Positions 6,399 through 14,356 of a DNA stretch of 27,676 nt are shown one piece after another. The stretch's first letter is position 1. Every line of letters starts with the position of its first letter. The notes beneath the pieces are model-generated. The model was not told the origin of the DNA, made no database searches, and saw only the letters and a list, made by a program, of their open reading frames with translations. The stretch lies in contig CAZIZQ010000011.1 in assembly GCA_964544105.1 (NCBI GenBank), forward strand, positions 1-27,676. Reading direction: 5' to 3'. This DNA comes from GCA-016432345 sp964544105. Lineage in GTDB: Bacteria > Patescibacteriota > Microgenomatia > Levybacterales > UBA12049. A program made the translations under genes and the position numbers.

Positions 6399-7760
6399 AT
6401 GACAATACCACAGCACATTTTTAAAGCGTACGACATCCGCGGCGTGTACCCTAACGATCTTAACGAAGAAAATATTGTACCAATTATAAAGGCAATTTAC
6501 GCTTTTCTTCATCCTCGTACTATTGTTGTCGGCACCGATATGCGAATATCTTCTCCAACACTGACAAAAGTTGCCATAGAAACGCTTGTTAGTCTTGGCG
6601 CGCGCGTTATTGATGTTGGCGTTGTTTCTACGCCCACATTTTATTTTTCGGTATTTCACTACAAATATGATGCTGGTATACAAATAACTGCATCCCACAA
6701 TCCCAAAGAATGGAATGGCTTAAAAATTGTAAAAAGAGGAAAAAACGGACTTATTAAAATAGGCAAAACAACAGGACTGGAAGAAATTAAACAAATGGCC
6801 TTAAAGGTAGACTCAATCGCAGTCCAGACCGGTAGCCATGTAACCAAAAAATCCGGAATTTTAGAGGACGAAGTAGAAAATGCTCTAAAAATAGTTGGAA
6901 ATCCCGAAATTAAGAAATTTAAAATTGTGGCTGACGCTGCCAATGCCATGGGTTCCCAGTATATCCAGGCACTGTGCGAAAAACTCCAAATCAATCTTAT
7001 TCCCATGAATTTTACTCTCGACGGCACATTTCCTGTCCATCAACCGGATCCACTACAAAAAGAGACGCTGGTTGATTTGCAAAAACGGGTGCTTCTGGAA
7101 AAAGCAGATCTAGGACTTGCCCCCGATGGCGACGGCGACCGGCTTTTTTTTATTGACGAAAAAGGAGGCATTGTCCCACCAACTATTATTACCGCAATTG
7201 TTGCTAAAACTTTTCTTTCCAAGTATAAGGGTGAAAAAATTCTTGTTGATATACGGTATCTTTTAACACCCAAAAAAATAATAGAAGAAGCAGGAGGAGA
7301 AATGATTGTTACAAAAGTTGGCCATGCATATATTACCGAAATGATGAATAAAACAAATGCACTTTTTGCCGGAGAATCTTCCGCCCATTATTTTTTCCGG
7401 GATAGCGGTAATGCCGAAGCACAAATGCCAATTATTCTTTTTGTCTTACAGGCTCTATCCGAAACTAATAAGTCATTTTCGGAACTAGTTGAAGATTATA
7501 GACGAAGTTTTGAATCAGGCGAAATAAACGTAACCACAAATAATGCTCAAGAAATACTGGAATCGGCAAAGGAAAAATACAAAGACGGCGACTTCACCGA
7601 TATGGATGGGGTAGCTATTTCTTACCCCACCTGGCGGTTTTCCTTGCGTACATCTAATACCGAGCCGTTACTACGACTGAATGTTGAATCAACCGACAAA
7701 CAAACAATGGAACAAAAACGGGATGAATTGGTTACATTTATCCAATCTCAAAAAAAGTAA
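6399..7760 (+). CDS. Phosphomannomutase/phosphoglucomutase
   Basis: A 453-residue alpha-D-phosphohexomutase with all four active-site elements. FKAYDIRG is near the start. The phosphoserine loop TASHNPKEWNG has Ser99, the metal-binding loop DGDGDR has Asp243, Asp245 and Asp247, and the sugar-binding loop GESSAHYFF has Glu326. A C-terminal phosphate-binding loop, RTSNTEP, completes the set. The length is standard. It interconverts hexose 6- and 1-phosphates through a bisphosphate intermediate and supplies precursors for nucleotide sugars. Together with the isomerase encoded at 8579 it could convert fructose-6-phosphate to mannose-1-phosphate or glucose-1-phosphate. A consensus-like promoter overlapping the end of holA drives it, with no Shine-Dalgarno sequence. 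Confidence 0.93.
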   Translation: MTIPQHIFKAYDIRGVYPNDLNEENIVPIIKAIYAFLHPRTIVVGTDMRISSPTLTKVAIETLVSLGARVIDVGVVSTPTFYFSVFHYKYDAGIQITASHNPKEWNGLKIVKRGKNGLIKIGKTTGLEEIKQMALKVDSIAVQTGSHVTKKSGILEDEVENALKIVGNPEIKKFKIVADAANAMGSQYIQALCEKLQINLIPMNFTLDGTFPVHQPDPLQKETLVDLQKRVLLEKADLGLAPDGDGDRLFFIDEKGGIVPPTIITAIVAKTFLSKYKGEKILVDIRYLLTPKKIIEEAGGEMIVTKVGHAYITEMMNKTNALFAGESSAHYFFRDSGNAEAQMPIILFVLQALSETNKSFSELVEDYRRSFESGEINVTTNNAQEILESAKEKYKDGDFTDMDGVAISYPTWRFSLRTSNTEPLLRLNVESTDKQTMEQKRDELVTFIQSQKK

Positions 7761-7761
7761 T

Positions 7762-7806
7762 ATGTACCATATCGCGAAGCTATTCCGATCCCATATCGGT
7801 AATTAT
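7762..7806 (+). repeat. Dispersed element, copy 1 (GCGAAGC mini-hairpin plus inverted repeat)
   Basis: The core CGCGAAGCTATTCCGATCCC is followed by ATATCGG, giving CCGAT/ATCGG arms. The whole 45-bp element matches the copy at 26133-26176 at 40 of 45 aligned positions with one gap. GCGAAGC is known to fold into an unusually stable single-stranded mini-hairpin. The last bases supply the A and T of the next gene's ATG (7805). Confidence 0.85.
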
Positions 7807-8560
7807 GAGTAATGAATTAAAAATTGCAATCCAGGCTGCTCGTGCAGGTGCAAAAAAAGCACTGAAATATTTTGCCCACAACCCCAGAATAATGATAAAG
7901 CCCGATAATTCGCCTGTTACCATTGCTGATAAGGAATGTGAAAAAGCAATAAAAAAAGTTTTGGCAGAAAGTTTTCCTGACAGTTCATTTCTAGCTGAAG
8001 AATCAGGAACTACCGGAAACAATGATTTTGTTTGGATTATCGACCCCATTGATGCCACCAAAAATTTTATCCGCAATCTTCCCTTTTGGGGAATCCAAAT
8101 TGCTCTGGCGAAAAAAGGGGAAATTGTTGTAGGTGTTTCGTACGCGCCGGCGTTAAACGAGCTTTTCTTTGCCGAAAAAGGTAAGGGTACTTATTTTAAC
8201 GACCAAAAAATTTCAGTTTCAAAAACTAATGCATTGAAAGATGCGACATTATTACATGGCACAATTGATTTTTTTGAAGAAAAAACTAATAACTTTTTAA
8301 AGCTCTCAAAATCATGCTACTACGAAAGGGGATTTGGGGATTTTTATGGATATACGCTGGTGGCTTGCGGGAAAGCAGATGTTATGTTGGATGCCAAAAA
8401 CGGCGGCCCGTGGGATATAGCAGCAGTTAAAATAATTGTTGAAGAGGCAGGAGGACTTGTTACTAATCTCAACGGCCAACCATGGAATTTAACAGACAGA
8501 AATGCGTTAGCAACTAATGGCCTTATTAACGAAGAGGTAATTAGTATCCTCAATAAATAA
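7805..8560 (+). CDS. Inositol monophosphatase family phosphatase (HisN/SuhB-like)
   Basis: A 251-residue Mg-dependent phosphatase. The metal-site motifs are present: AEESG (Glu65-Glu66), WIIDPIDATKNF (Asp80, Asp83) and GGPWDIAA (Asp204), followed by IVEEAGG. The canonical motif reads DPxDGT; here the Gly is Ala. The stretch ERGFGDFYGYTLVACGKADVML is closest to histidinol-phosphatase or IMPase-like members, so the substrate could be inositol phosphate, histidinol phosphate, or a sugar or nucleotide phosphate. There is no histidine pathway in the window. Neighbouring sugar-phosphate enzymes favour a sugar or inositol phosphate, which is an inference. The ATG comes directly out of the dispersed repeat and no clear -10 at the usual distance was seen, so it may be co-transcribed with the mutase. 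Confidence 0.88.
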   Translation: MSNELKIAIQAARAGAKKALKYFAHNPRIMIKPDNSPVTIADKECEKAIKKVLAESFPDSSFLAEESGTTGNNDFVWIIDPIDATKNFIRNLPFWGIQIALAKKGEIVVGVSYAPALNELFFAEKGKGTYFNDQKISVSKTNALKDATLLHGTIDFFEEKTNNFLKLSKSCYYERGFGDFYGYTLVACGKADVMLDAKNGGPWDIAAVKIIVEEAGGLVTNLNGQPWNLTDRNALATNGLINEEVISILNK

Positions 8561-8563
8561 TTA

Positions 8564-8572
8564 TGATAAAAT
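8564..8572 (+). promoter_or_regulatory. Extended -10 for the phosphoglucose/phosphomannose isomerase gene
   Basis: TGATAAAAT ends six bases before the ATG at 8579. No matching -35 was found. Confidence 0.5.
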
Positions 8573-8578
8573 GTAAAT

Positions 8579-9610
8579 ATGATTGATCTAAACGATACAA
8601 CAGCCATTGCAAAACTTGACCCCAAAAATGTGTATGGATCAACAAAATTGTTTGTAAAACAATGTCAGCAAATAGTTGCTGATTTACAAAAACTGTCTTT
8701 TCCAAAAATAGAAATTGATAATGTAATTGTCTGCGGTATGGGTGGGTCGGCATATGGAGCATACGTTGCTAACTCACTTTTTAAGGACGTTCTAAAAGTC
8801 CCTATTATCGTTAATAACGATTACCAACTTCCGGCATTTGCCACCAATCGATCGTTAATTATCTTATCTAGTTACTCTGGCAATACAGAAGAAGTGTTGC
8901 ATTGCGCTGAACAAGCAAAGACAAAAGGGTTTTTGGTAACCGGCATGACAACTGGTGGAAAACTGGCCGAAATTTTACAAAATCAGCAAATTCCTGCAGT
9001 TATTATTAACCCAATACATAACCCGTCAAACCAACCGCGGCTTGGTACGGGATATATGGTGCTAGGATTTTTATTGCTACTGCAGCAGCTTGGATTAGTT
9101 CCGATACCTAATGTTTCTAAAGCAATCGAGGAGGTAACAAATAACCAGAAGGAAATAAAAAAGCAGGCAAAAACTATTGCTGAAAAACTTGTTGACACAC
9201 TGCCTCTTATATTTTCATCGGAAATACTTAACGGCAATACTCATATTCTACGTAATCAGTTTAACGAAACTGCCAAAGTACTGGCAATGTTTGAAGACAT
9301 ACCGGAATTAAATCACCATTTACTAGAAGGGCTTACTAATCCAAAAGACAAAAAAATTGCCACACTCTTTTTAGAATCTTCATTCTATTCCGAAATAATT
9401 AAGAAAAGAGTAAAACTTACCAAGGATGTTGTAGGAAAAAACAACGGACAAATTTTAACTTTCAATGCAGTTGGGTCAACTAAACTAACACATGCGCTTT
9501 GCGTACTTTCTTTTGGCGGTTATCTATCACTTTATCTAGGCCTGCTTTACGGCCAAGACCCCAGTCTTATCCCCTGGGTCGATTATTTTAAAGAGAAACT
9601 AAGAAAATAG
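8579..9610 (+). CDS. Bifunctional phosphoglucose/phosphomannose isomerase
   Basis: A 343-residue protein with two SIS domains. VIVCGMGGSAYGAY (about residues 48-62) is the first sugar-phosphate loop and ILSSYSGNTEEVL (about 94-106) is the phosphate-binding Ser/Thr loop. MFEDIPELNHHLLEGL holds the catalytic Glu and the His seen in archaeal and bacterial PGI/PMI enzymes. The length is normal for the family (about 300-350 residues). It interconverts glucose-6-phosphate, fructose-6-phosphate and mannose-6-phosphate without a metal. In reduced genomes this short enzyme replaces the longer classical Pgi. The neighbouring mutase would extend the path to hexose-1-phosphates for glycan synthesis. The gene has its own extended -10 six bases before the ATG. 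Confidence 0.92.
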   Translation: MIDLNDTTAIAKLDPKNVYGSTKLFVKQCQQIVADLQKLSFPKIEIDNVIVCGMGGSAYGAYVANSLFKDVLKVPIIVNNDYQLPAFATNRSLIILSSYSGNTEEVLHCAEQAKTKGFLVTGMTTGGKLAEILQNQQIPAVIINPIHNPSNQPRLGTGYMVLGFLLLLQQLGLVPIPNVSKAIEEVTNNQKEIKKQAKTIAEKLVDTLPLIFSSEILNGNTHILRNQFNETAKVLAMFEDIPELNHHLLEGLTNPKDKKIATLFLESSFYSEIIKKRVKLTKDVVGKNNGQILTFNAVGSTKLTHALCVLSFGGYLSLYLGLLYGQDPSLIPWVDYFKEKLRK

Positions 9611-9658
9611 TTGACATCTTTCTTTTCCCCTGTCAAACTTCTAAAATAGGGCTATAAT
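9611..9658 (+). promoter_or_regulatory. Promoter region with inverted repeat upstream of the histidine kinase
   Basis: TATAAT at 9653-9658 lies nine bases before the ATG at 9668. Upstream, TTGACA (9611-9616) and TGTCAA (9631-9636) form an inverted repeat with centres 20 bp apart, about two helical turns. The TTGACA is 36 bp from the -10, too far to be its -35. The repeat may be an operator. Confidence 0.45.
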
Positions 9659-9667
9659 AGAATTGTT

Positions 9668-11050
9668 ATGGATGATTCCAGTGTGGCAAATGAACTTGCG
9701 CATGTAACGCAAGAGATGTACAAAAAAAATTACGAACTATTAGAGCGTAATAAAGCGCTATCCTTACTTCGTAAAATCCACGACATAATACTAGGGTCTG
9801 CTACTGATATCAATCAGATCTGCCAGTCTGTTTCTGATGTAATTGCCCACGAAGCTGAATTTAAGGCGGTTGTTATTTATCTTTTTGACAAAGAAAAAAA
9901 CGAGTTGGAAAGACTGGCAGTTTCCCAAACAGAAGAAATTGCAAAAATCGAATTGCAGTATAACAGACCGCTGTTCCAATCGGAAATTCCGCTGCTTGAA
10001 GAAATTAACCTGGTTGTACAAACAGTAAAAAACAAAAAAATGTTTGTGACACACAACATATTTGACGTGCTTGTGCCGCATGTGTCAAAAACTGATGCAG
10101 AAAAAATTCAAACCCAAACCAGTATTAAATCTTTACTGTTGTACCCGCTTATTGTCAGAGACAATGTAATTGGAGTTATGGTTATTTGTCTTGGAGAAAG
10201 CGAAATGCTTCTGTTTCAATTCCAACAAGACCTTATCGAACGACTAGCCAGTGTTATAGGTATCGCTCTGGACAACGCGCTTTTATATAAGGAAATCCAA
10301 CAGGCAAATGAATCCCTAAAGCAAATAGACAAACTAAAAGATGAATTTGTTTCGCTGGCCTCACATGAACTTCGTACACCGATGACGGCAATAAAATCTT
10401 ACCTTTGGCTAGCTTTATCTGGAAAAGGAGGCCCATTATCCGACAAATTAAAACAATATCTTGATCGCGCCTATACTTCGACTGATCGGCTTATAAAGCT
10501 GGTTAACGACATGCTTAATGTTTCACGTATTGAATCGGGAAGAATAACCTTATCCATAAAACCAACTGACCTTAATATGCTAATTGCTGATACTATAACC
10601 GAAGTATTACCACGAGCCCAAGAACTAGGAATAAGTGTTTCTTTTGTTCCTATGGAAAATTTGCCCTACGTCCAGGCAGATCCCGATAAAATTAAAGAGA
10701 TTATTATTAACTTAATAGGCAACTCATTAAAATTTACTCCACAAGGCGGAAACATCGACATAGCCATATCTATGAGTAATGACACGGCAATTATTAAGGT
10801 TGCCGATAATGGAAAGGGCATAACGAGCGAAAATATGGCAAAACTTTTCCATAAGTTTGGCACTTTTAGCGCAAGCTACCTTACAAAACAAAGCGCCCAA
10901 GGAACAGGATTGGGTTTGTATATTTCTAAATCTTTAATCGAACTTCATGGCGGAAAAATTTGGGCTGAATCGGACGGTGAAAGAAAAGGAAGCAGATTTT
11001 TCTTTACGCTGCGCCTTGCCCATTTGCCCCCGCCCCAGCTGCAGGCTTAG
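9668..11050 (+). CDS. Soluble GAF-domain sensor histidine kinase
   Basis: A 460-residue protein with no membrane segment. Residues about 45-205 form a GAF-like sensor domain ending in IERLASVIGIALDNALLY, followed by a short coiled linker. The H box is SHELRTPM with phospho-acceptor His233. The ATPase domain has the N box (EIIINLIGNSLKFTP), G1 (ADNGKGI) and G2 (GTGLGLYISKSL), so the kinase should be active. The signal is unknown but cytoplasmic. The likely partner is the receiver gene on the opposite strand, whose 3' end overlaps this one by 47 bp. Most two-component pairs are co-directional, so this convergent arrangement is unusual. A consensus -10 and a possible operator lie upstream. Confidence 0.92.
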   Translation: MDDSSVANELAHVTQEMYKKNYELLERNKALSLLRKIHDIILGSATDINQICQSVSDVIAHEAEFKAVVIYLFDKEKNELERLAVSQTEEIAKIELQYNRPLFQSEIPLLEEINLVVQTVKNKKMFVTHNIFDVLVPHVSKTDAEKIQTQTSIKSLLLYPLIVRDNVIGVMVICLGESEMLLFQFQQDLIERLASVIGIALDNALLYKEIQQANESLKQIDKLKDEFVSLASHELRTPMTAIKSYLWLALSGKGGPLSDKLKQYLDRAYTSTDRLIKLVNDMLNVSRIESGRITLSIKPTDLNMLIADTITEVLPRAQELGISVSFVPMENLPYVQADPDKIKEIIINLIGNSLKFTPQGGNIDIAISMSNDTAIIKVADNGKGITSENMAKLFHKFGTFSASYLTKQSAQGTGLGLYISKSLIELHGGKIWAESDGERKGSRFFFTLRLAHLPPPQLQA

Positions 11051-11417
11051 ACAGATATAATTTAACTTCCCGGAGTAAATCACCCGGAGTTAATTGGCTT
11101 TTAATAAGATATCCGTCCCCTAATTCCAATGCTTCCCTAATCTCTTCATCTTTATCTAAATTAGTTAAAAAAACCAGCCTCTTATTGTTAGGCTGTAAAC
11201 CCTCACCTAAAATTTTTTTTACTACATTCAAACCATCTATTTCAGGCATAACAATATCTAGAAGAACCAAGTCATACCCACCTTGTTTTATTTTCTGCAT
11301 ACCCTCCTTACCATCAATAGCTATTTCTACTATATACCCTTCGTCTGTTAAAGTTTCTACATAAACTTCCCGCAAGAAATCATCGTCTTCAACAACAAGT
11401 ATTTTGGCTTTATCCAT
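11004..11417 (-). CDS. Single-domain response regulator (CheY-like receiver)
   Basis: A 137-residue protein that is a receiver domain only. The acidic pocket is at Glu10-Asp12, the phospho-acceptor is Asp54 in LLDIVMP, the switch Thr is Thr85 in FLTN, and the conserved Lys is Lys106 in YLIKSQ. No DNA-binding output domain follows. The last 15 residues are an Ala/Gly-rich tail (AAGAGANGQGAA) encoded opposite the Pro/Gln-rich end of the kinase gene, so the tail composition may be a by-product of the overlap. A stand-alone receiver acts by protein-protein contact or as a phosphorelay intermediate. The gene is divergent from uvrA across 71 bp. Confidence 0.92.
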   Translation of the reverse strand: MDKAKILVVEDDDFLREVYVETLTDEGYIVEIAIDGKEGMQKIKQGGYDLVLLDIVMPEIDGLNVVKKILGEGLQPNNKRLVFLTNLDKDEEIREALELGDGYLIKSQLTPGDLLREVKLYLSKPAAGAGANGQGAA

Positions 11418-11465
11418 AATAAATTGAGAGTAACATCGGATCTATATAAAATCAATCCCCAAAAA

Positions 11466-11474
11466 TGGTATAAT
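11466..11474 (+). promoter_or_regulatory. Extended -10 for uvrA
   Basis: TGGTATAAT ends 14 bases before the ATG at 11489, predicting a leader of about seven bases. No LexA-type box was recognised nearby. Confidence 0.6.
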
Positions 11475-11488
11475 AAAAGACTACTTTT

Positions 11489-14356
11489 ATGGATAAAATT
11501 ATCATTAAAGGCGCCAGAGAGCACAATCTAAAAAACGTCAATCTTGAAATTCCAAAAAATAAACTTGTCGTTTTTACAGGGCTTTCGGGAAGCGGCAAGT
11601 CGTCCCTTGCTTTCGACACTATTTATGCCGAGGGACAGCGTAGATACGTTGAATCACTCTCATCTTATGCCAGACAGTTTTTGGGAATTATGAAAAAGCC
11701 GGATGTCGATGCAATTATCGGACTGTCTCCGGCCATCTCCATTGACCAAAAAAGCACCTCCCACAACCCCAGGTCGACAGTTGGAACCATCACCGAAATT
11801 TATGACTATCTCCGATTACTTTTTGCCAGAATAGGCCACCCACATTGCTCGCAGTGTCATCGGGAAGTTGCCAGCCTTTCTAAAGAGCAAATAACAGAAA
11901 GTATTTTTACACGAACCACCCAAAAAATTATGCTGCTTGCGCCACTAGTCAAAGATAGAAAAGGAGAGTACCTAGACCTTTTTATTGACCTCAAAAAACA
12001 AGGATACAAAAAAGTACGAATTGATGGCAAGTTTTTCCTGCTTTCCGAACAATTCACGCTTATCAAAACAAACAAACATACCATTGATGTTGTAATCGAC
12101 GCGCTTGTGCTTACCAAAACAACCGACCGCGAAAGAGTACAAAATGATGTCGAGCAAGGATTAAAATTTGGTAATGGCGAATTGATAGTTTCACGTATCC
12201 TTGATAAGAGTTTTTCCATTCCCGAAAAGCCAAAACAAGTCGAAGATACTCTCTATTCCGAAAAGTTTGCCTGCCCCAATTGTGGAATTTCCATTCCCGA
12301 AATAGAACCCCGTATTTTTTCGTTTAACACACCACACGGAGCTTGTATGACCTGTAATGGACTTGGCACCATACTTACTATCGACGCTGACCTGGTCTTT
12401 AACAACAATTTATCGATAAACGAGGGCGGTATTCTTCCTTTCCAAAACATTGGCGAGCAGGACACATGGTTTTCCCGAACATTTAAGACATTTTGCAACG
12501 GAAACAATATCTCGGTAACAACTAGGCTTTCAGATATGCCAAAAGACAAAAAAGATCTGATACTTTATGGAACTGGAGAAACAGAATACGAAGTTTTGGG
12601 GAAAAACCGCTTTGGCAAAGAAACTTTAATCTATCAACCTTTTAAGGGGATCATGCACGAATTAAAAGCACGACACCAGGAAACAGAATCTATTTTTCTA
12701 AAATCAATGGTCGAAAGGTTTATGCGGTATGTTATGTGCCCAGATTGCAATGGTACCCGTCTAAAAAAAGAAGCTCTTTCGGTAACAGTTAATAATAAAT
12801 CTATTATTGAAGTTTCCGATATGCCAATCAATGCTGCTTATCAATTTATCGATCAGTTAACATCTGTAATTTCCAAACGGGAAGAAGAAATTGGCAAACT
12901 AGTAATCAAAGAAATCAAAACAAGGCTTGGGTTTTTACAAGACGTTGGGCTAGAATACCTTACACTCTCACGCGGCGCCCAAACGCTTTCCGGTGGGGAA
13001 GCGCAGCGAATTAGGCTGGCCTCCCAAATTGGCAGTGGTTTAACAGGTGTTTTATATGTACTCGACGAACCTTCAATTGGGCTGCACCAAAGAGACAATC
13101 AAAAACTTATTACCACCTTAAAGAAACTGCGTGATCTTGGCAACACCGTAATTGTGGTCGAGCACGACGAGGAAACCATGCGTTCTGCCGATTTTCTGGT
13201 TGATTTTGGCCCTGGCGCCGGCTTTGCTGGTGGCAATGTGGTGGCCCATGGTACCCCCGAGGAAGTTATCCAAAATCACGAATCATTAACTGGCAAGTAT
13301 TTGTCTGGGGGGAAAAAGATAAAAGTTGTTCCTGGTCAGGGTAGCAATGATAATAACGTAATAATTATTTATGGCGCAAAAGAGCATAATTTAAAAAACA
13401 TTGATGTGTCGTTTCCGCTTGGGAGGTTCATTGTAGTTACAGGTGTTTCAGGAAGCGGTAAATCAACTCTTGTACACGACATTTTGTACCATGCTTTAAT
13501 GCAAAAAACAAACACCTACCACAAGGAAAAACCAGGTTCGTTTAGTGGTATTACAGGCGACGAATTTGTCCGCAACATATTTCTAATAGACCAATCCCCA
13601 ATTGGTCGCACTCCCCGAAGTAATCCAATTACCTATACCGGGTGCTTTTCCTACATTCGTGATCTTTTTGCCTCAACAAAAGAGGCTAAAAGAAAAGGCT
13701 ATGGCCCGGGAAGATTTTCTTTTAATGTTAAGGGGGGGCGATGTGAGGCATGTGAAGGAGAAGGACAAATTAAAATCGAAATGCAGTTTCTTCCCGATGT
13801 ATATGTGACTTGCGAAGTTTGTAATAGCAAACAATATACTAGTGATACTCTAGATATTACATATAACGGGAAAACAATTGCCGATATTTTACAAATGAGC
13901 GTTGAAGAAGCACTATCCTTTTTCTCGTATATCCCAATTCTTGCTCACAAATTACAAATACTTAATAATGTCGGACTTTCTTATATAAAACTGGGTCAGC
14001 CGGCGCCAACATTATCCGGTGGAGAAGCCCAGCGTGTAAAATTGGCTGCGGAACTGGCTAAAAAGGGTAAAGATGCAGTATATATCCTGGACGAGCCTAC
14101 ATCTGGACTACATTTTGCTGATTTAGAAAAACTGCTTTTTGTTTTAAGAAAACTGGTCGACCTTGGCAATACTGTCATAGTCATCGAACACAATTTAGAC
14201 GTTATTAAAAACGCGGACCACATTATAGACCTTGGCCCGGAAGGCGGAGAAAAAGGAGGATCGATAATTACCACAGGCACTCCCCGAGAAATAGCACAAA
14301 ACAAACATTCTTATACTGGACAGTTTTTGAAAGATGTCTTATCCTGGACCATGTGA
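11489..14356 (+). CDS. uvrA: Excinuclease ABC subunit A
   Basis: A 955-residue, full-length UvrA. The first ABC module has Walker A GLSGSGKSSL at 31-40 and a signature LSGGEAQR near 499. The second has GVSGSGKSTL near 652 and LSGGEAQR near 842. Two zinc modules are visible: CPNC...CMTC around 260-290 and CEAC...CEVC around 751-776, the second being the DNA-binding finger. UvrA dimers find bulky DNA lesions and load UvrB. The stop overlaps the GTG start of the transglutaminase gene by four bases (GTGA), and uvrC comes after that gene, so uvrA, the transglutaminase gene and uvrC form one likely transcript. UvrB is not in the window. Confidence 0.97.
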   Translation: MDKIIIKGAREHNLKNVNLEIPKNKLVVFTGLSGSGKSSLAFDTIYAEGQRRYVESLSSYARQFLGIMKKPDVDAIIGLSPAISIDQKSTSHNPRSTVGTITEIYDYLRLLFARIGHPHCSQCHREVASLSKEQITESIFTRTTQKIMLLAPLVKDRKGEYLDLFIDLKKQGYKKVRIDGKFFLLSEQFTLIKTNKHTIDVVIDALVLTKTTDRERVQNDVEQGLKFGNGELIVSRILDKSFSIPEKPKQVEDTLYSEKFACPNCGISIPEIEPRIFSFNTPHGACMTCNGLGTILTIDADLVFNNNLSINEGGILPFQNIGEQDTWFSRTFKTFCNGNNISVTTRLSDMPKDKKDLILYGTGETEYEVLGKNRFGKETLIYQPFKGIMHELKARHQETESIFLKSMVERFMRYVMCPDCNGTRLKKEALSVTVNNKSIIEVSDMPINAAYQFIDQLTSVISKREEEIGKLVIKEIKTRLGFLQDVGLEYLTLSRGAQTLSGGEAQRIRLASQIGSGLTGVLYVLDEPSIGLHQRDNQKLITTLKKLRDLGNTVIVVEHDEETMRSADFLVDFGPGAGFAGGNVVAHGTPEEVIQNHESLTGKYLSGGKKIKVVPGQGSNDNNVIIIYGAKEHNLKNIDVSFPLGRFIVVTGVSGSGKSTLVHDILYHALMQKTNTYHKEKPGSFSGITGDEFVRNIFLIDQSPIGRTPRSNPITYTGCFSYIRDLFASTKEAKRKGYGPGRFSFNVKGGRCEACEGEGQIKIEMQFLPDVYVTCEVCNSKQYTSDTLDITYNGKTIADILQMSVEEALSFFSYIPILAHKLQILNNVGLSYIKLGQPAPTLSGGEAQRVKLAAELAKKGKDAVYILDEPTSGLHFADLEKLLFVLRKLVDLGNTVIVIEHNLDVIKNADHIIDLGPEGGEKGGSIITTGTPREIAQNKHSYTGQFLKDVLSWTM

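Noticed and set aside
9611..9616. TTGACA as the -35 of the histidine kinase promoter
   Set aside because: It lies 36 bp from the TATAAT. No acceptable -10 exists 16-18 bp downstream of it.
13602..13808. Plus-strand frame inside uvrA
   Set aside because: It is an out-of-frame shadow of the second UvrA zinc region.
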